Shown: one piece after another, positions 41,248 to 52,410 of the stretch
Position numbering within the stretch: position 1 is the stretch's first letter
Layout of the letters: every line of letters begins with the position of its first letter
From: Pseudomonas sp. S37
GTDB taxonomy: Bacteria > Pseudomonadota > Gammaproteobacteria > Pseudomonadales > Pseudomonadaceae
Direction: 5' to 3'
Assembly (NCBI RefSeq): GCF_016658545.1
Contig: NZ_JACVZC010000002.1
Span: 62,001 to 126,000 of the forward strand
Length of the DNA: 64,000 nt
The notes under the pieces: model-generated
Database searches by the model: none
Seen by the model: only the letters and a program-made list of their open reading frames with translations
Told to the model about the DNA's origin: nothing
Program-made: the position numbers and the translations under genes

Positions 41248-42188
41248 TGGCCAGCCCGCAGCCGCGCATTACCCCGGAGGTGGCCAGGCAAGCCGCCAAC
41301 TGGCACATGCTGATGCTCGACGCCGCTGTCAGCCCGGCCCAGCGTGATGCTTGCAGCCGCTGGCGTGCCGCCGCACCCGAGCATGAACGGGCCTGGCAGA
41401 AAGCCTTGCGTGTGCAAGCGCAGCTGGGCCTGCTGCCGCAACAACTGGCCATGGGCACCTTGAACCGCGAGCGCCGCCAGGTGATGAAGCAGATGCTGGC
41501 GTTGGCCATCGTCGCGCCCCTTGGCTACGTGGGTTATCGCCAGGTCGTGCCTCAGTACGCCTACGCGACCGGTGTTGGCCAGCACAAACAGCTGACGCTG
41601 GCCGATGGCACATTGCTGGACCTGAATACCGATACCGCTGTGGATGTGGATTTCGATGCCCGGCAACGCCTGATCAGCCTGCGCCGTGGCGAGATCCTGA
41701 TCGAAAGTGGGCCGGACACCAGCAGCCCCCGGCATCGGCCACTGAGGGTTACCAGCGAACAGGGGCTGATGGAAGCTATGGGGACTCGTTTTCTGGTCCG
41801 CCAGCGCGAGGGCGCGACCCAGCTGGCCGTATTTGAGGGCGCGGTGCTGGTTACGCCAAACCATGGGCCACGGCAAATCCTTGCCGCCGGCCAGCAGGTC
41901 ACGTTCGATGGCAGCGGGGAGGGCGCCGTTGCCCCTTCGCGTGAGCAGGACAGCCAGTGGACTCGCGGTCAGCTGGTGGTCGACGAGATGCCCTTGCGCG
42001 AGTTCCTTGGCGAGCTGGGGCGTTATCGACCCGGCTGGCTGCGCTGCCAGCCCGATGCGGCGCAATTGCTGATCAGTGGCGCCTTCCAGCTGGAAAACAC
42101 CGACGCCATTCTCGCTGCGCTGCCCGCCACATTGCCGGTGCAAGTGGATTACCGCACCCGCTACTGGGTCACGGTAAAACAACGTTAA
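41247..42188 (+). CDS. FecR-type transmembrane sigma regulator (second cassette)
   Basis: 313 residues from the ATG at 41247 (TGATG overlap with the sigma gene). N-terminal sigma-binding domain with EVARQAANWHMLMLDAAVSPAQRDACSRW. One hydrophobic segment at about 80-95 (MLALAIVAPLGYVGY). The periplasmic FecR domain has LADGTLLDLNTDTAVDVDFDARQR and AMGTRFLV. The C-terminus has an STN-like part (LREFLGELGRYRPGWLRCQPDAAQLLISGAF). It transmits the receptor signal to the sigma factor. Confidence 0.92.
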   Translation: MASPQPRITPEVARQAANWHMLMLDAAVSPAQRDACSRWRAAAPEHERAWQKALRVQAQLGLLPQQLAMGTLNRERRQVMKQMLALAIVAPLGYVGYRQVVPQYAYATGVGQHKQLTLADGTLLDLNTDTAVDVDFDARQRLISLRRGEILIESGPDTSSPRHRPLRVTSEQGLMEAMGTRFLVRQREGATQLAVFEGAVLVTPNHGPRQILAAGQQVTFDGSGEGAVAPSREQDSQWTRGQLVVDEMPLREFLGELGRYRPGWLRCQPDAAQLLISGAFQLENTDAILAALPATLPVQVDYRTRYWVTVKQR

Positions 42189-42262
42189 TGAGAATTGGCC
42201 CGTTTTCGCAACTCATCAGTCCTTACCTGTGGAACTGCCACACATAAAGGGACAATTTCTCA

Positions 42263-44785
42263 ATGATCCGCTCTTCTTCACCGGTCGCCACGACCGATTT
42301 CGGCATCGGCAAAGCGCGTGTGCCGGGTTACCGACGTGTACTCGCCTTGAGTGCACTGGCTATCGCGTTGCAAGGTGCCGGCGTGCATGCCCTGGCCGCG
42401 CCCGTGCAGGCGCCGCAGGCCTATAGCATCGCGTCCGGCAGCCTGGCCCAGGTACTGGCTCGCTTTGCCAGTGAGGGAGGATTTACCCTGCAATACACCT
42501 CGGAGCTTACCCGTGGCCTGTCCAGCCCGGGGCTGCAGGGGCAGTACGCTATCGAGGAAGGTTTCCAGCAATTGCTGGCGGGTACCGGCCTGCAAGCGGT
42601 GCGTCGCGGCAACAACGTCTACGGCCTGCAGCCACTGCCGCTGAGCGCCGCTTCCGGTGGTGAGGCCCTGAACCTGGAGCCCTTGAACATCAACGGTATC
42701 CAGGACAACGCAACCACCGAAGGTTCGGGCAGCTACACCGCCGGCGCCGTTACCATCGGCAAGGGCACCCACCGCCTCAAGGACATCCCGCAATCGGTCA
42801 GCGTGGTCACGCGCAAGGCCATGGACGACCAGCGTCTCGACACCCTGGACGAAGTGCTGGAAAAAACCACCGGTATCACCACCCTGCAAAGCCCGTCAGG
42901 CGGTAAGTACATCTACTCACGTGGCTTTGAAGTGGAAACCATCCAGTACGACGGTGTGCCGCTCGACCGTCGCTACTACGCCATCGGCAGCAGCTTCACC
43001 TCCGACACCCTGTTGTATGACCGGGTCGAGATCCTGCGCGGCGCCAATGGCCTGTTGCAGGGCAGCGGCAACCCCGGCGCGGCGATCAACCTGGTGCGCA
43101 AGCGGCCTAAAGCCGAGCCATCGCTGTCGGTAACGGCCAGCGCCGGCTCCTGGGATACCTACCGCCAGACCATCGATGGCAGTGCCCCGCTCAATGCCGA
43201 TGGCTCGCTGCGAGGCCGCCTGGTGGCCGGCCATGAAGACCAGAACTACTACTATGACACCGCCGAAAGCCGCAAGAAAATGCTCTACGGCATTCTTGAA
43301 TACGACCTCAGCGATGCCACCACGGTAGCGGCGGGCGCCAGCGTGGAAGACCTGCATTCCACGCCATTCTTCAGCGGCCTGCCGCGCAACAAGGACGGCA
43401 GCGGCGTCAACGTCAGCCGTTCGACCTTCACCGGCGCGGACTGGAACAAGTGGGACAACAAGCAGACTACGTACTTTGCTGATGTTACCCATGACTTCAA
43501 CGAAGACTGGCGCCTGAAAGCCTCTGGCAGCTACATGCGGGAAACCAACTACATCCTCTACAGCTTTGGCCGTGGCTCCGTGGACCCGGCCACTGGCGAC
43601 GGCATGCGTTCGCGTGCCTACCTGTATGACTTCGAAAACATCAACAAGGGCGGCGACATCAACCTGACCGGCAAGTGGCGCGCGTTCGGCCGTGAGCACG
43701 AAGTGGTGGTGGGGGCCAACGCCAGCGACCTGCAGACGGATGACCTGCAAGGCGGTTTCATCAACCTGGGCCCGATGAACATCTATGACCCAGTCTCGCC
43801 ACAGCGGCCGAGCATGGATCAGTTGCTGGGCGCAGAAGGCACCAACACCTACCCAGGTACCTCCAAGGGCAAGATCCGTCAGAGCGGCATCTATGCGGTA
43901 ACCCGTTACAAGCTCAGCGATCCCTTGACCCTGGTGCTGGGCGGGCGCAGCAGCAATTACAGCTACGACTATGAATTGCACCGTTTCAACGGCACATCGC
44001 CAACCCCGGCCCACGCGCGCGAGTCCGGCGAGTTCACGCCGTATGGTGGCCTGATCTACGCGCTGAACGATCAGTGGTCGGCCTACGTGAGCTACGCCGA
44101 CATCTTCAAGCCGCAGACCGAACTGAGTGTGGATAACGCGCCGCTGAAGCCCATTGTCGGTTCCAACTATGAAATGGGCCTGAAAGGTGAGCTGTTCGAC
44201 GGCCGGGTCAATACCAGCTTCGCGCTGTTCCAGGTTGATCAGGAAAACCGCGCCCAGGCCACTCTTTGCGGGGATAACGGCGGTGAAAACTGCTACGTGG
44301 CAGGCGGCAAGGTCCGCACCCAGGGCTTCGACGCCGAGATCAGTGGTGAAGTGCTGGACCGCATGCAACTGTTTGCCGGCTACACCTACACCCACACCGA
44401 GTTCCGTAACGACCCGGCCGATGGCGAGTCGGAAGCCGGCGGTACCTTCAACACCTACACGCCACGGCACCTGCTGCGCTTCTGGGCGGATTACAACCTG
44501 CCGGGTGAGCTGGACGCGTGGACCGTGGGCGGTGGTGCCAACATCCAGAGCCGCAATTATCACGGCAACTTCGGTGGGACCGATGGGGTAGGGAAGATCG
44601 AGCAGGGCGGGTATGCGATCTGGAATGCCCGTGTGGCCTATCAGGTCAACAAGAACTTCAGTGTTTCGTTGAACGGCAACAACCTGTTCGACAAAAACTA
44701 TTACTCCAGTATCGGCTGGTTGTATGCGGCGAACTACTACGGTGATCCGCGCAACTACAGCGTGACCCTGCGGGCTGATTTCTAA
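42263..44785 (+). CDS. TonB-dependent siderophore receptor with signalling domain (second cassette)
   Basis: 840 residues. Long N-terminal signal region ending near ALAAPVQAPQA. STN domain (about 53-125) with YSIASGSLAQVLARFASEGGFTLQY. Plug with LKDIPQSVSVVTRKAMDDQ and EILRGANGLLQGSGNPGAAINLVRKRP. Barrel to the terminal aromatic LRADF. The architecture is that of FpvA/FoxA-like ferric-siderophore transducers. It is preceded by a 74-bp gap with GAGAATTG, which may be the FecI-type promoter. Ligand unknown. Confidence 0.94.
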   Translation: MIRSSSPVATTDFGIGKARVPGYRRVLALSALAIALQGAGVHALAAPVQAPQAYSIASGSLAQVLARFASEGGFTLQYTSELTRGLSSPGLQGQYAIEEGFQQLLAGTGLQAVRRGNNVYGLQPLPLSAASGGEALNLEPLNINGIQDNATTEGSGSYTAGAVTIGKGTHRLKDIPQSVSVVTRKAMDDQRLDTLDEVLEKTTGITTLQSPSGGKYIYSRGFEVETIQYDGVPLDRRYYAIGSSFTSDTLLYDRVEILRGANGLLQGSGNPGAAINLVRKRPKAEPSLSVTASAGSWDTYRQTIDGSAPLNADGSLRGRLVAGHEDQNYYYDTAESRKKMLYGILEYDLSDATTVAAGASVEDLHSTPFFSGLPRNKDGSGVNVSRSTFTGADWNKWDNKQTTYFADVTHDFNEDWRLKASGSYMRETNYILYSFGRGSVDPATGDGMRSRAYLYDFENINKGGDINLTGKWRAFGREHEVVVGANASDLQTDDLQGGFINLGPMNIYDPVSPQRPSMDQLLGAEGTNTYPGTSKGKIRQSGIYAVTRYKLSDPLTLVLGGRSSNYSYDYELHRFNGTSPTPAHARESGEFTPYGGLIYALNDQWSAYVSYADIFKPQTELSVDNAPLKPIVGSNYEMGLKGELFDGRVNTSFALFQVDQENRAQATLCGDNGGENCYVAGGKVRTQGFDAEISGEVLDRMQLFAGYTYTHTEFRNDPADGESEAGGTFNTYTPRHLLRFWADYNLPGELDAWTVGGGANIQSRNYHGNFGGTDGVGKIEQGGYAIWNARVAYQVNKNFSVSLNGNNLFDKNYYSSIGWLYAANYYGDPRNYSVTLRADF

Positions 44786-44814
44786 CGGCTGGCCGGGTTC
44801 CCCGAGAAATGAAG

Positions 44815-45062
44815 ACTCTGTGGGAGCCGCGCTTGCCGGCGATGGGCTGCGCAGCAGCCCCAATACAGGCGGCACCATTTTGACGGATTGTCAGTGACTT
44901 GTAAGGTTGGGGCCGCTGCGCGGCCCATCGCCGGCAAGCGCGGCTCCCACACCGAATGTACGGCCAGCGCGGTCTGTGTAGGAGCGCGTTCACCCGCGAA
45001 GCAGGCGCCGCGGTGCATGGCACCGGCTGCGCCGGTGTTCGCGGCAAAAGCCGCTCCTACGA
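44815..45062. repeat. Composite REP cluster
   Basis: An inverted pair of the third REP subtype (GGGAGCCGCGCTTGCCGGCGATGGGCTGCGCAGCAGCCCC near 44821-44860, and its complement near 44910-44949). It is followed by a single family 1-like half (GTAGGAGCGCGTTCACCCGCGAAG) and a GGCACCGGCTGCGCCGGTG hairpin. The cluster acts as the end of the receptor transcription unit. Confidence 0.8.
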
Positions 45063-45323
45063 ACTTTCGAAACTAAAAAAACTTCCTCGCCAAACCAACT
45101 TCACTCTTTCACGTATTGAGTGTCGCCATATCAACTATTTATGTCCCTTGCATGATAGTTTCAAAATGGCTGAACTAAGTATTTGCCCTCAGCGCTTTTT
45201 CCGGCACCGGGTCATCAACAAAATAGCCGCCCTTCAATGTTAACCATCCGCCTGACGCGATGGCCGCAAAGTTGACTGCGGCGGCTGGCGGCCAGGCATG
45301 CAACTCCAGGAAAGGAAAGTGTC

Positions 45324-46739
45324 ATGGGAATGACGAGGCGTAAATTCTTGATCGGCGGCAGCGTCGTGGCTATCGCAGGTGGCGCAGGCATTCTGACCCC
45401 TTTGCTGACCCGCGAAGGCAGGTTGATCCCCGGCAAACCGCGGTTTGGCTTTGTTGAAGGCACCGAAGGTGCACTTCCCAAGCAGGCAGACGTGGTAGTG
45501 GTTGGTGCGGGTATTCTGGGGCTCATGACCGCGATCAATCTCGTCGAACGTGGCCTCTCTGTCGTGGTTGTTGAAAAAGGTGATATTGCCGGCGAGCAGT
45601 CCTGCAGGTTCTACGGCCAGGTCATGACCTACAAGATGCCGGATGCGACGTTCCAGTTGCACCACCTTGCCAAGCAACGTTGGCGCGAGATGAATGCCAA
45701 AGTGGGTGCAGATACCAGCTATCGCACACAAGGCCGGGTTGAAGTGCCTTTCGATGAAGAAGACCTGGAAGGCGTCAGAAAGTGGATCGATGCCAAAAGC
45801 CGTGAAGTCGCCGCAGACAATCCCTTCAAGACCCGGATCATTCAGGGTAGTGAACTCGAACAGCGGCTGCGCGGTGCGTCGTCGAGCTGGAAAGTTGCAG
45901 GGTTCGAGGAAGACTCCGGTAGCCTGGACGCCGAGCGCGCATCGTTTGTCATGGCCGAGTACGCCAAGAAGGTGGGTGTGCGTATCTACACCCACTGCGC
46001 CGCAAGGGGCCTGGAAACCCAGGCCGGTGTCATCTCCGATGTGGTGACCGAGAAGGGCGCCATCAGGACGTCTCGCGTGGTCGTGGCCGGCGGCGCCTGG
46101 TCCAGGCTGTTCATGCAGAACCTGGGGGTCGATGTGCCGACCTTGCCCGCCTACCAATCCCAGCAAATCATCAGCGCGGCACCCCGTGCACCGGGGGGCA
46201 ACGTTGCATTGCCCGGGAACATCTACTTCCGCGAGCAGGCCGACGGTACATACGCCACCTCGCCGCGCGTCGTCGTTGCTCCGGTGGTCAAAGAGTCGTT
46301 CATGTATGGCTATAAATACCTGCCGTTGCTGGCCATCCCCGACTTCCCGGTGCACATCTCACTCAACAGGCAACTGATCGATTCGTTCACTCAGCCCACG
46401 CAGTGGCGGCTGGACGAGGTATCGCCCTTCGAGAAAAACCGGCTGATGACCGCGGCCCCGGATATTCCGGAGCTGGATGCGTCACTGGAAAAGCTCAAAG
46501 TCGAGTTCCCTGCTTTCAAGGATGCGAAGTTGATCGATCAGTGGAGCGGTGCCATGGCCATCGCCCCGGATGAGAACCCCATTATCTCGCAGGTAAACGA
46601 ATACCCAGGCCTGGTCATCAACACCGCGACCGGTTGGGGCATGACGGAGAGCCCGGTGTCGTCCGAGTTGACGGCGGACCTGCTGCTTGGCAAGGCGCCG
46701 GTGCTGGACCCCAAACCGTTCAGCCTGTACCGATTCTAA
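45324..46739 (+). CDS. Tat-exported FAD-dependent oxidoreductase (DAO/DadA-like)
   Basis: 471 residues from the ATG at 45324 (AGGAAAGG upstream). The N-terminus MGMTRRKFLIGGSVVAIAGGAGIL is a twin-arginine signal, so the folded flavoprotein should act in the periplasm. The FAD-binding Rossmann motif is VVVGAGILGLMTAINLVERGLSVVVVEKG (about 54-82). A DAO-type C-terminus follows with DENPIISQVNEYPGLVINTATGWGM. Family members oxidise amines or amino acids to imines. A periplasmic RidA gene 80 bp downstream makes an imine-producing oxidase likely. Substrate unknown. The upstream 260 bp is AT-rich and carries no gene. Confidence 0.85.
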   Translation: MGMTRRKFLIGGSVVAIAGGAGILTPLLTREGRLIPGKPRFGFVEGTEGALPKQADVVVVGAGILGLMTAINLVERGLSVVVVEKGDIAGEQSCRFYGQVMTYKMPDATFQLHHLAKQRWREMNAKVGADTSYRTQGRVEVPFDEEDLEGVRKWIDAKSREVAADNPFKTRIIQGSELEQRLRGASSSWKVAGFEEDSGSLDAERASFVMAEYAKKVGVRIYTHCAARGLETQAGVISDVVTEKGAIRTSRVVVAGGAWSRLFMQNLGVDVPTLPAYQSQQIISAAPRAPGGNVALPGNIYFREQADGTYATSPRVVVAPVVKESFMYGYKYLPLLAIPDFPVHISLNRQLIDSFTQPTQWRLDEVSPFEKNRLMTAAPDIPELDASLEKLKVEFPAFKDAKLIDQWSGAMAIAPDENPIISQVNEYPGLVINTATGWGMTESPVSSELTADLLLGKAPVLDPKPFSLYRF

Positions 46740-46819
46740 GTACACATACCGCAATGGAATGACCCGTACGCGCATCATCGGTGCGTGTAGATTCTTGTAT
46801 GAACAATCAGGAGAAAAGT

Positions 46820-47317
46820 ATGAAATTCGCTTTCAAGACCGTTACTGCATTGGCATTGGGTTTAGCCGCTGCCGGCAGCGTTCACGCAAAAGACATCGTG
46901 CGCCATGACGCAGGCAGCTTCCCGATCTCGTCGGCGGTAGAAATTCCAGCCGGTAAAACGGTCGTCTATCTGAGCGGCTCGGTCCCGTCGGTGATCCATC
47001 CCGATGCGCCCAAGGATTCGCTGGAAGCCTACGGTGATACCAAGGCACAAACCGTCAATGTGCTCGAAAGCATCCAGCAGCAACTGAAAGCGCTGGGTCT
47101 TGGCCTCACTGACGTGGTGAAGATGCAGGTGTTCCTGGTGGGCGGGCCGGAGAACGGCGGCAAGATGGATTTCGACGGTTTCATGGCCGGCTATACCCAG
47201 TTCTTTGGCCCAGCCGCCAAGCAGCCGGTGCTTCCTGCGCGCTCGGCGTTCCAGATTGCAGGCCTGGCGCACCCAGCCTGGCGTGTTGAAATCGAGGTGA
47301 CGGCGGTTCGTCCCTGA
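46820..47317 (+). CDS. Periplasmic RidA-family protein (YjgF/UK114)
   Basis: 165 residues from the ATG at 46820 (CAGGAGA upstream). Sec signal 1 to about 22 (LGLAAAGSVHA/KDIV). The body matches RidA: VVYLSGSVPSV, TKAQTVNVLESIQQQLKALGLGLTDVVKMQVFLV and LPARSAFQIAGLAHPAWRVEIEVTAV, with the conserved Arg in PARSAFQ that binds the carboxylate in canonical deaminases. RidA hydrolyses reactive enamines/imines; an exported version is unusual. It follows the Tat flavoprotein, consistent with a two-gene unit. Confidence 0.88.
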   Translation: MKFAFKTVTALALGLAAAGSVHAKDIVRHDAGSFPISSAVEIPAGKTVVYLSGSVPSVIHPDAPKDSLEAYGDTKAQTVNVLESIQQQLKALGLGLTDVVKMQVFLVGGPENGGKMDFDGFMAGYTQFFGPAAKQPVLPARSAFQIAGLAHPAWRVEIEVTAVRP

Positions 47318-47321
47318 CAGA

Positions 47322-47358
47322 TTTTGTGCCCAGCCCGACAAAATCGTCGGGCACAAAA
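47322..47358. other. Stem-loop after the RidA gene
   Basis: TTTTGTGCCC (47322-47331) and GGGCACAAAA (47349-47358) form a perfect 10-bp stem. An inner alternative CCCGAC/GTCGGG (47334-47351) competes with it. There is no T-run after the stem on either strand, so it is not a canonical terminator. Confidence 0.6.
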
Positions 47359-47685
47359 AAATGATCATGAGGTTAATGCCAGTCAGTTAATCCGCATTGG
47401 ATGCAAGGGGGTTATCGGGGGTTGATTTGGCCTGCATGCGTTTGGCTTTAGCCGTGTGGGGCTGCCGACATCGAGCGCCGCCCGCGCGGCGCTCGATCTC
47501 ATGGGCGAAAACCAACCGAAGCCGAACACCTGCAGGCTGTCGCGAGGCGAAGTCTGGAATGTTGGTCAGGGCCTGCTGGGGCCGAATGTAGATCCGCAGC
47601 AACATTGGTGCACAGAAAGTTTCATTTTGTGCAACTTACTGTTGAGTGTAAGAGGGGCGGCGGTGCGATCACCGATTAGCAGACG
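47359..47685. other. Gap with an 11-bp palindrome, possibly a dispersed repeat
   Basis: About 325 bp between the RidA gene and the tRNA terminator. ATCGAGCGCCG and CGGCGCTCGAT (47470-47497) form a perfect 11-bp hairpin. A minus-strand frame (47605-47387, 72 codons) ends in QPHTAKAKRMQAKSTPDNPLASNAD. I recall similar endings in many short hypothetical P. putida proteins, which suggests a multicopy element rather than a gene. The AT-rich right end may hold the queA-side promoter. Confidence 0.45.
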
Positions 47686-47716
47686 AAAAAAAACCGACCA
47701 TAAGGTCGGTTTTTTT
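47686..47716 (-). terminator. Terminator of tRNA-Leu
   Basis: ACCGACC and GGTCGGT form a 7-bp stem flanked by A8 on the left and T7 on the right, so it can work in both directions. It lies 10 bp beyond the tRNA 3' end on the minus strand. Confidence 0.85.
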
Positions 47717-47725
47717 ACCGGATTT

Positions 47726-47810
47726 TGGTGCCCCGAGGGAGACTCGAACTCCCACTCCTTTCGAAAACGGATTTTGAATCCGCCGCGTCTACCAATTCCG
47801 CCATCAGGGC
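47726..47810 (-). tRNA. tRNA-Leu(CAA)
   Basis: 85 nt on the minus strand with encoded CCA. The acceptor stem is GCCCTGA paired with TCGGGGC, the D-arm has the class II TGGTAGACGC, and the anticodon arm GCGGA-TTCAAAA-TCCGT gives anticodon CAA (decodes UUG). A short variable arm fits leucine. It is followed by a clear terminator. Confidence 0.95.
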
Positions 47811-47916
47811 AGTGGCGCGCAGTATAGAGAGGTGCCGCTGGTCGGTCAATCGGCTTTCATGGTCAATTTTCACACATTGGGCTAAACTTCCCGGCCCTGC
47901 CGAACCGAACATCATC

Positions 47917-50096
<2,180 letters not shown>

Positions 50097-50138
50097 CTGT
50101 TCGCACACATTATTAGAAAATTACCTTAGGAGTGCCCA

Positions 50139-50474
50139 ATGAGCTTCTTGATCCCCGCCGCATACGCGGACGCTGCAGCACCTGCCGCTGGCCCAGCCGG
50201 TACCGGCTTCGAGTGGATTTTCCTGGTCGGTTTCCTGGTCATCTTCTACCTGATGATCTGGCGCCCGCAGGCCAAGCGTGCCAAAGAGCAGAAGAACCTG
50301 CTGGGCAACTTGCAGAAAGGTGACGAAGTTGTCACCAACGGCGGCATCGCCGGCAAGATCGTCAAGGTCACCGATGACTTCGTGGTACTGGAAGTGTCCG
50401 ACACTGTCGAGCTGAAGTTCCAGAAGGGCGCGATCGCTGCGACCCTGCCAAAAGGTACGCTCAAGGCTATCTGA
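50139..50474 (+). CDS. yajC: Preprotein translocase accessory subunit YajC
   Basis: 111 residues. One membrane helix (about 24-44, FEWIFLVGFLVIFYLMIW) is followed by RPQAKRAKEQKNLLGNLQKGDEVVTNGGIAGKIVKV, the YajC signature. It associates with SecDF at the Sec translocon. TTAGGAG gives a good ribosome-binding site. Confidence 0.96.
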   Translation: MSFLIPAAYADAAAPAAGPAGTGFEWIFLVGFLVIFYLMIWRPQAKRAKEQKNLLGNLQKGDEVVTNGGIAGKIVKVTDDFVVLEVSDTVELKFQKGAIAATLPKGTLKAI

Positions 50475-50497
50475 GTTACCGGTTTTATTTTCCAGTC

Positions 50498-50516
50498 GGG
50501 GCGCGCAACGCGCCCC
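50498..50516 (+). other. GC-rich hairpin between yajC and secD
   Basis: GGGGCGCG-CAA-CGCGCCCC is a perfect 8-bp stem with no T-run. It ends about 20 bases before the secD start, so it may modulate secD translation or transcript stability rather than terminate. Confidence 0.6.
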
Positions 50517-50537
50517 GCGTCTTGAACGGGCGGCGTG

Positions 50538-52400
50538 ATGCTGAACAAATACCCTCTGTGGAAATATGCACTGATCGTGCTGGTACTGGTGGTCGGTTTC
50601 ATTTATTCCGCTCCCAACCTGTACCCGGATGACCCGGCGGTGCAGATCAGCGGTGCCAGCTCGGCGCTGCAGGTAAACCAGGCCGACCTCGATCGCGTCA
50701 GCAAGGCGCTGGTCGATGCCAAGATCGCCGTCAAGGGCACCAGCCTGGGCGAGAAGGGCAGCGGGCTGATCCGCCTGACCAACCAGGAAGACCAGTTGCC
50801 TGCCAAGGATGTCGTGCGCAAGGCACTGGGCGATGATTACGTCGTGGCCCTGAACCTGGCCCAGACGACCCCGCAATGGCTGCGCAACCTGGGTGCAAGC
50901 CCGATGAAGCTGGGCCTGGACCTGTCCGGTGGTGTGCACTTCCTGCTGGAAGTGGACATGGACAAGGCCATGAGCGCCCGCATGAAAGTCTACGAAGGCG
51001 AGGTCAAGACCTTGCTGCGCAAAGAGCGCATCCGCTACCGCAGCCTGCCTCAGCAGGATGGCGGCATCATGCTGGGCTTCTCTGACGATGCCACCCGCGA
51101 ACAGGCACGTGCCCTGATCCGCAAGAATTTCAATGATTTCGACCTGACCACCACCGAGCGCAACGAGCTTGCGGTGCTGCGTCTGGCGCTGACCCAGGCG
51201 AAAGTCGCCGAAATCCGCGAATACTCGATCAAGCAGAACCTCACCACCGTGCGCAACCGCGTCAACGAGTTGGGCGTGGCCGAGCCGCTGGTACAGCGTC
51301 AGGGCGCCAACCGTATCGTGGTCGAGCTGCCAGGCGTGCAGGACACTGCCGAAGCCAAGCGTATCCTTGGTAAAACCGCCAACCTGGAGTTCCGCTTCGG
51401 TGCCGAGCCGGGCGCGTCCAAGGCCACTACCGAGGTGTTCGAGTTCCGTGAGGGCGGCCGTTCCGCCCCTGTGGAGCGCGGCCTGATCATCACCGGTGAC
51501 CAGGTTACCGACGCCCAGGCCAGCTTTGACGAACACGGTCGCCCACAGGTGAACATCCGCCTGGATGGCCATGGCGGCGAGCTGATGAGCCGCGCTACCC
51601 GTAGCAACGTCGGCCGCAGCATGGCGGTGATCTTCATCGAGCAGAAGCCGGTTACCCGCTACGTCAAGCAGACCGTCGACGGCGTCGAGAAGGACGTTGC
51701 CGTACAAAGCTTCGTCGAAGAGAAGAAGATCATCAGCCTGGCGACCATCCAGTCGCCGCTGGGCAGCCAGTTCCGCATCACCGGCCTGAACGGCCAGGGC
51801 GAATCGTCCGAGCTGGCCCTGCTGCTGCGTGCCGGTGGTCTGGCCGCGCCGATGTACTTCGCTGAAGAACGTACCATTGGCCCAAGCCTGGGTGCCGACA
51901 ACATCACCAAGGGTATCGATGCGTCGCTGTGGGGCATGCTGTTCGTCTCGCTGTTCATCATCGCCATCTATCGCGGCTTTGGCGTGATCGCCACCATCGC
52001 CCTGGCGGGCAACATGGTGCTGCTGCTGGCCTTGATGTCGTTGCTGGGCGCCACCCTGACCCTGCCGGGTATTGCCGGTATCGTGTTGACCATGGGTATG
52101 GCGGTAGACGCCAACGTGCTGATCTTCTCGCGTATCCGCGAAGAGCTGAAAGCCGGCATGTCGGTACAGCGCGCCATCCACGAAGGTTTCAACCGCGCCT
52201 ACACCGCGATCATCGACGCCAACCTGACCAGCCTGCTGGTCGGCGGCATCCTGTTCGCCATGGGTACCGGCCCGGTCAAGGGCTTTGCGGTTACCATGTC
52301 CCTCGGGATTTTCACCTCGATGTTCACCGCCGTCATGGTGACCCGCGCAATGGTCAACCTGACCTGTGGCGGGCGTGACATCAAGAAGCTGTGGGTTTGA
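50538..52400 (+). CDS. secD: Protein translocase subunit SecD
   Basis: 620 residues from the ATG at 50538 (a GTG one codon earlier is possible). First helix about 9-27 and a large periplasmic domain with LGLDLSGGVHFLLEVDMDKA. The C-terminal membrane part has LGADNITKGIDASLWGMLFVSLFI and GMAVDANVLIFSRIREEL, the RND-like signature of SecD. It uses the proton gradient to pull exported proteins through SecYEG. It forms a pair with secF, 10 bp away. Confidence 0.97.
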   Translation: MLNKYPLWKYALIVLVLVVGFIYSAPNLYPDDPAVQISGASSALQVNQADLDRVSKALVDAKIAVKGTSLGEKGSGLIRLTNQEDQLPAKDVVRKALGDDYVVALNLAQTTPQWLRNLGASPMKLGLDLSGGVHFLLEVDMDKAMSARMKVYEGEVKTLLRKERIRYRSLPQQDGGIMLGFSDDATREQARALIRKNFNDFDLTTTERNELAVLRLALTQAKVAEIREYSIKQNLTTVRNRVNELGVAEPLVQRQGANRIVVELPGVQDTAEAKRILGKTANLEFRFGAEPGASKATTEVFEFREGGRSAPVERGLIITGDQVTDAQASFDEHGRPQVNIRLDGHGGELMSRATRSNVGRSMAVIFIEQKPVTRYVKQTVDGVEKDVAVQSFVEEKKIISLATIQSPLGSQFRITGLNGQGESSELALLLRAGGLAAPMYFAEERTIGPSLGADNITKGIDASLWGMLFVSLFIIAIYRGFGVIATIALAGNMVLLLALMSLLGATLTLPGIAGIVLTMGMAVDANVLIFSRIREELKAGMSVQRAIHEGFNRAYTAIIDANLTSLLVGGILFAMGTGPVKGFAVTMSLGIFTSMFTAVMVTRAMVNLTCGGRDIKKLWV

Positions 52401-52410
52401 GGGAGCTGCG

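Noticed and set aside
47726..47810. tRNA-Leu as an integration site of a genomic island
   Set aside because: No integrase, no direct repeat of the tRNA 3' end, and housekeeping genes follow directly.
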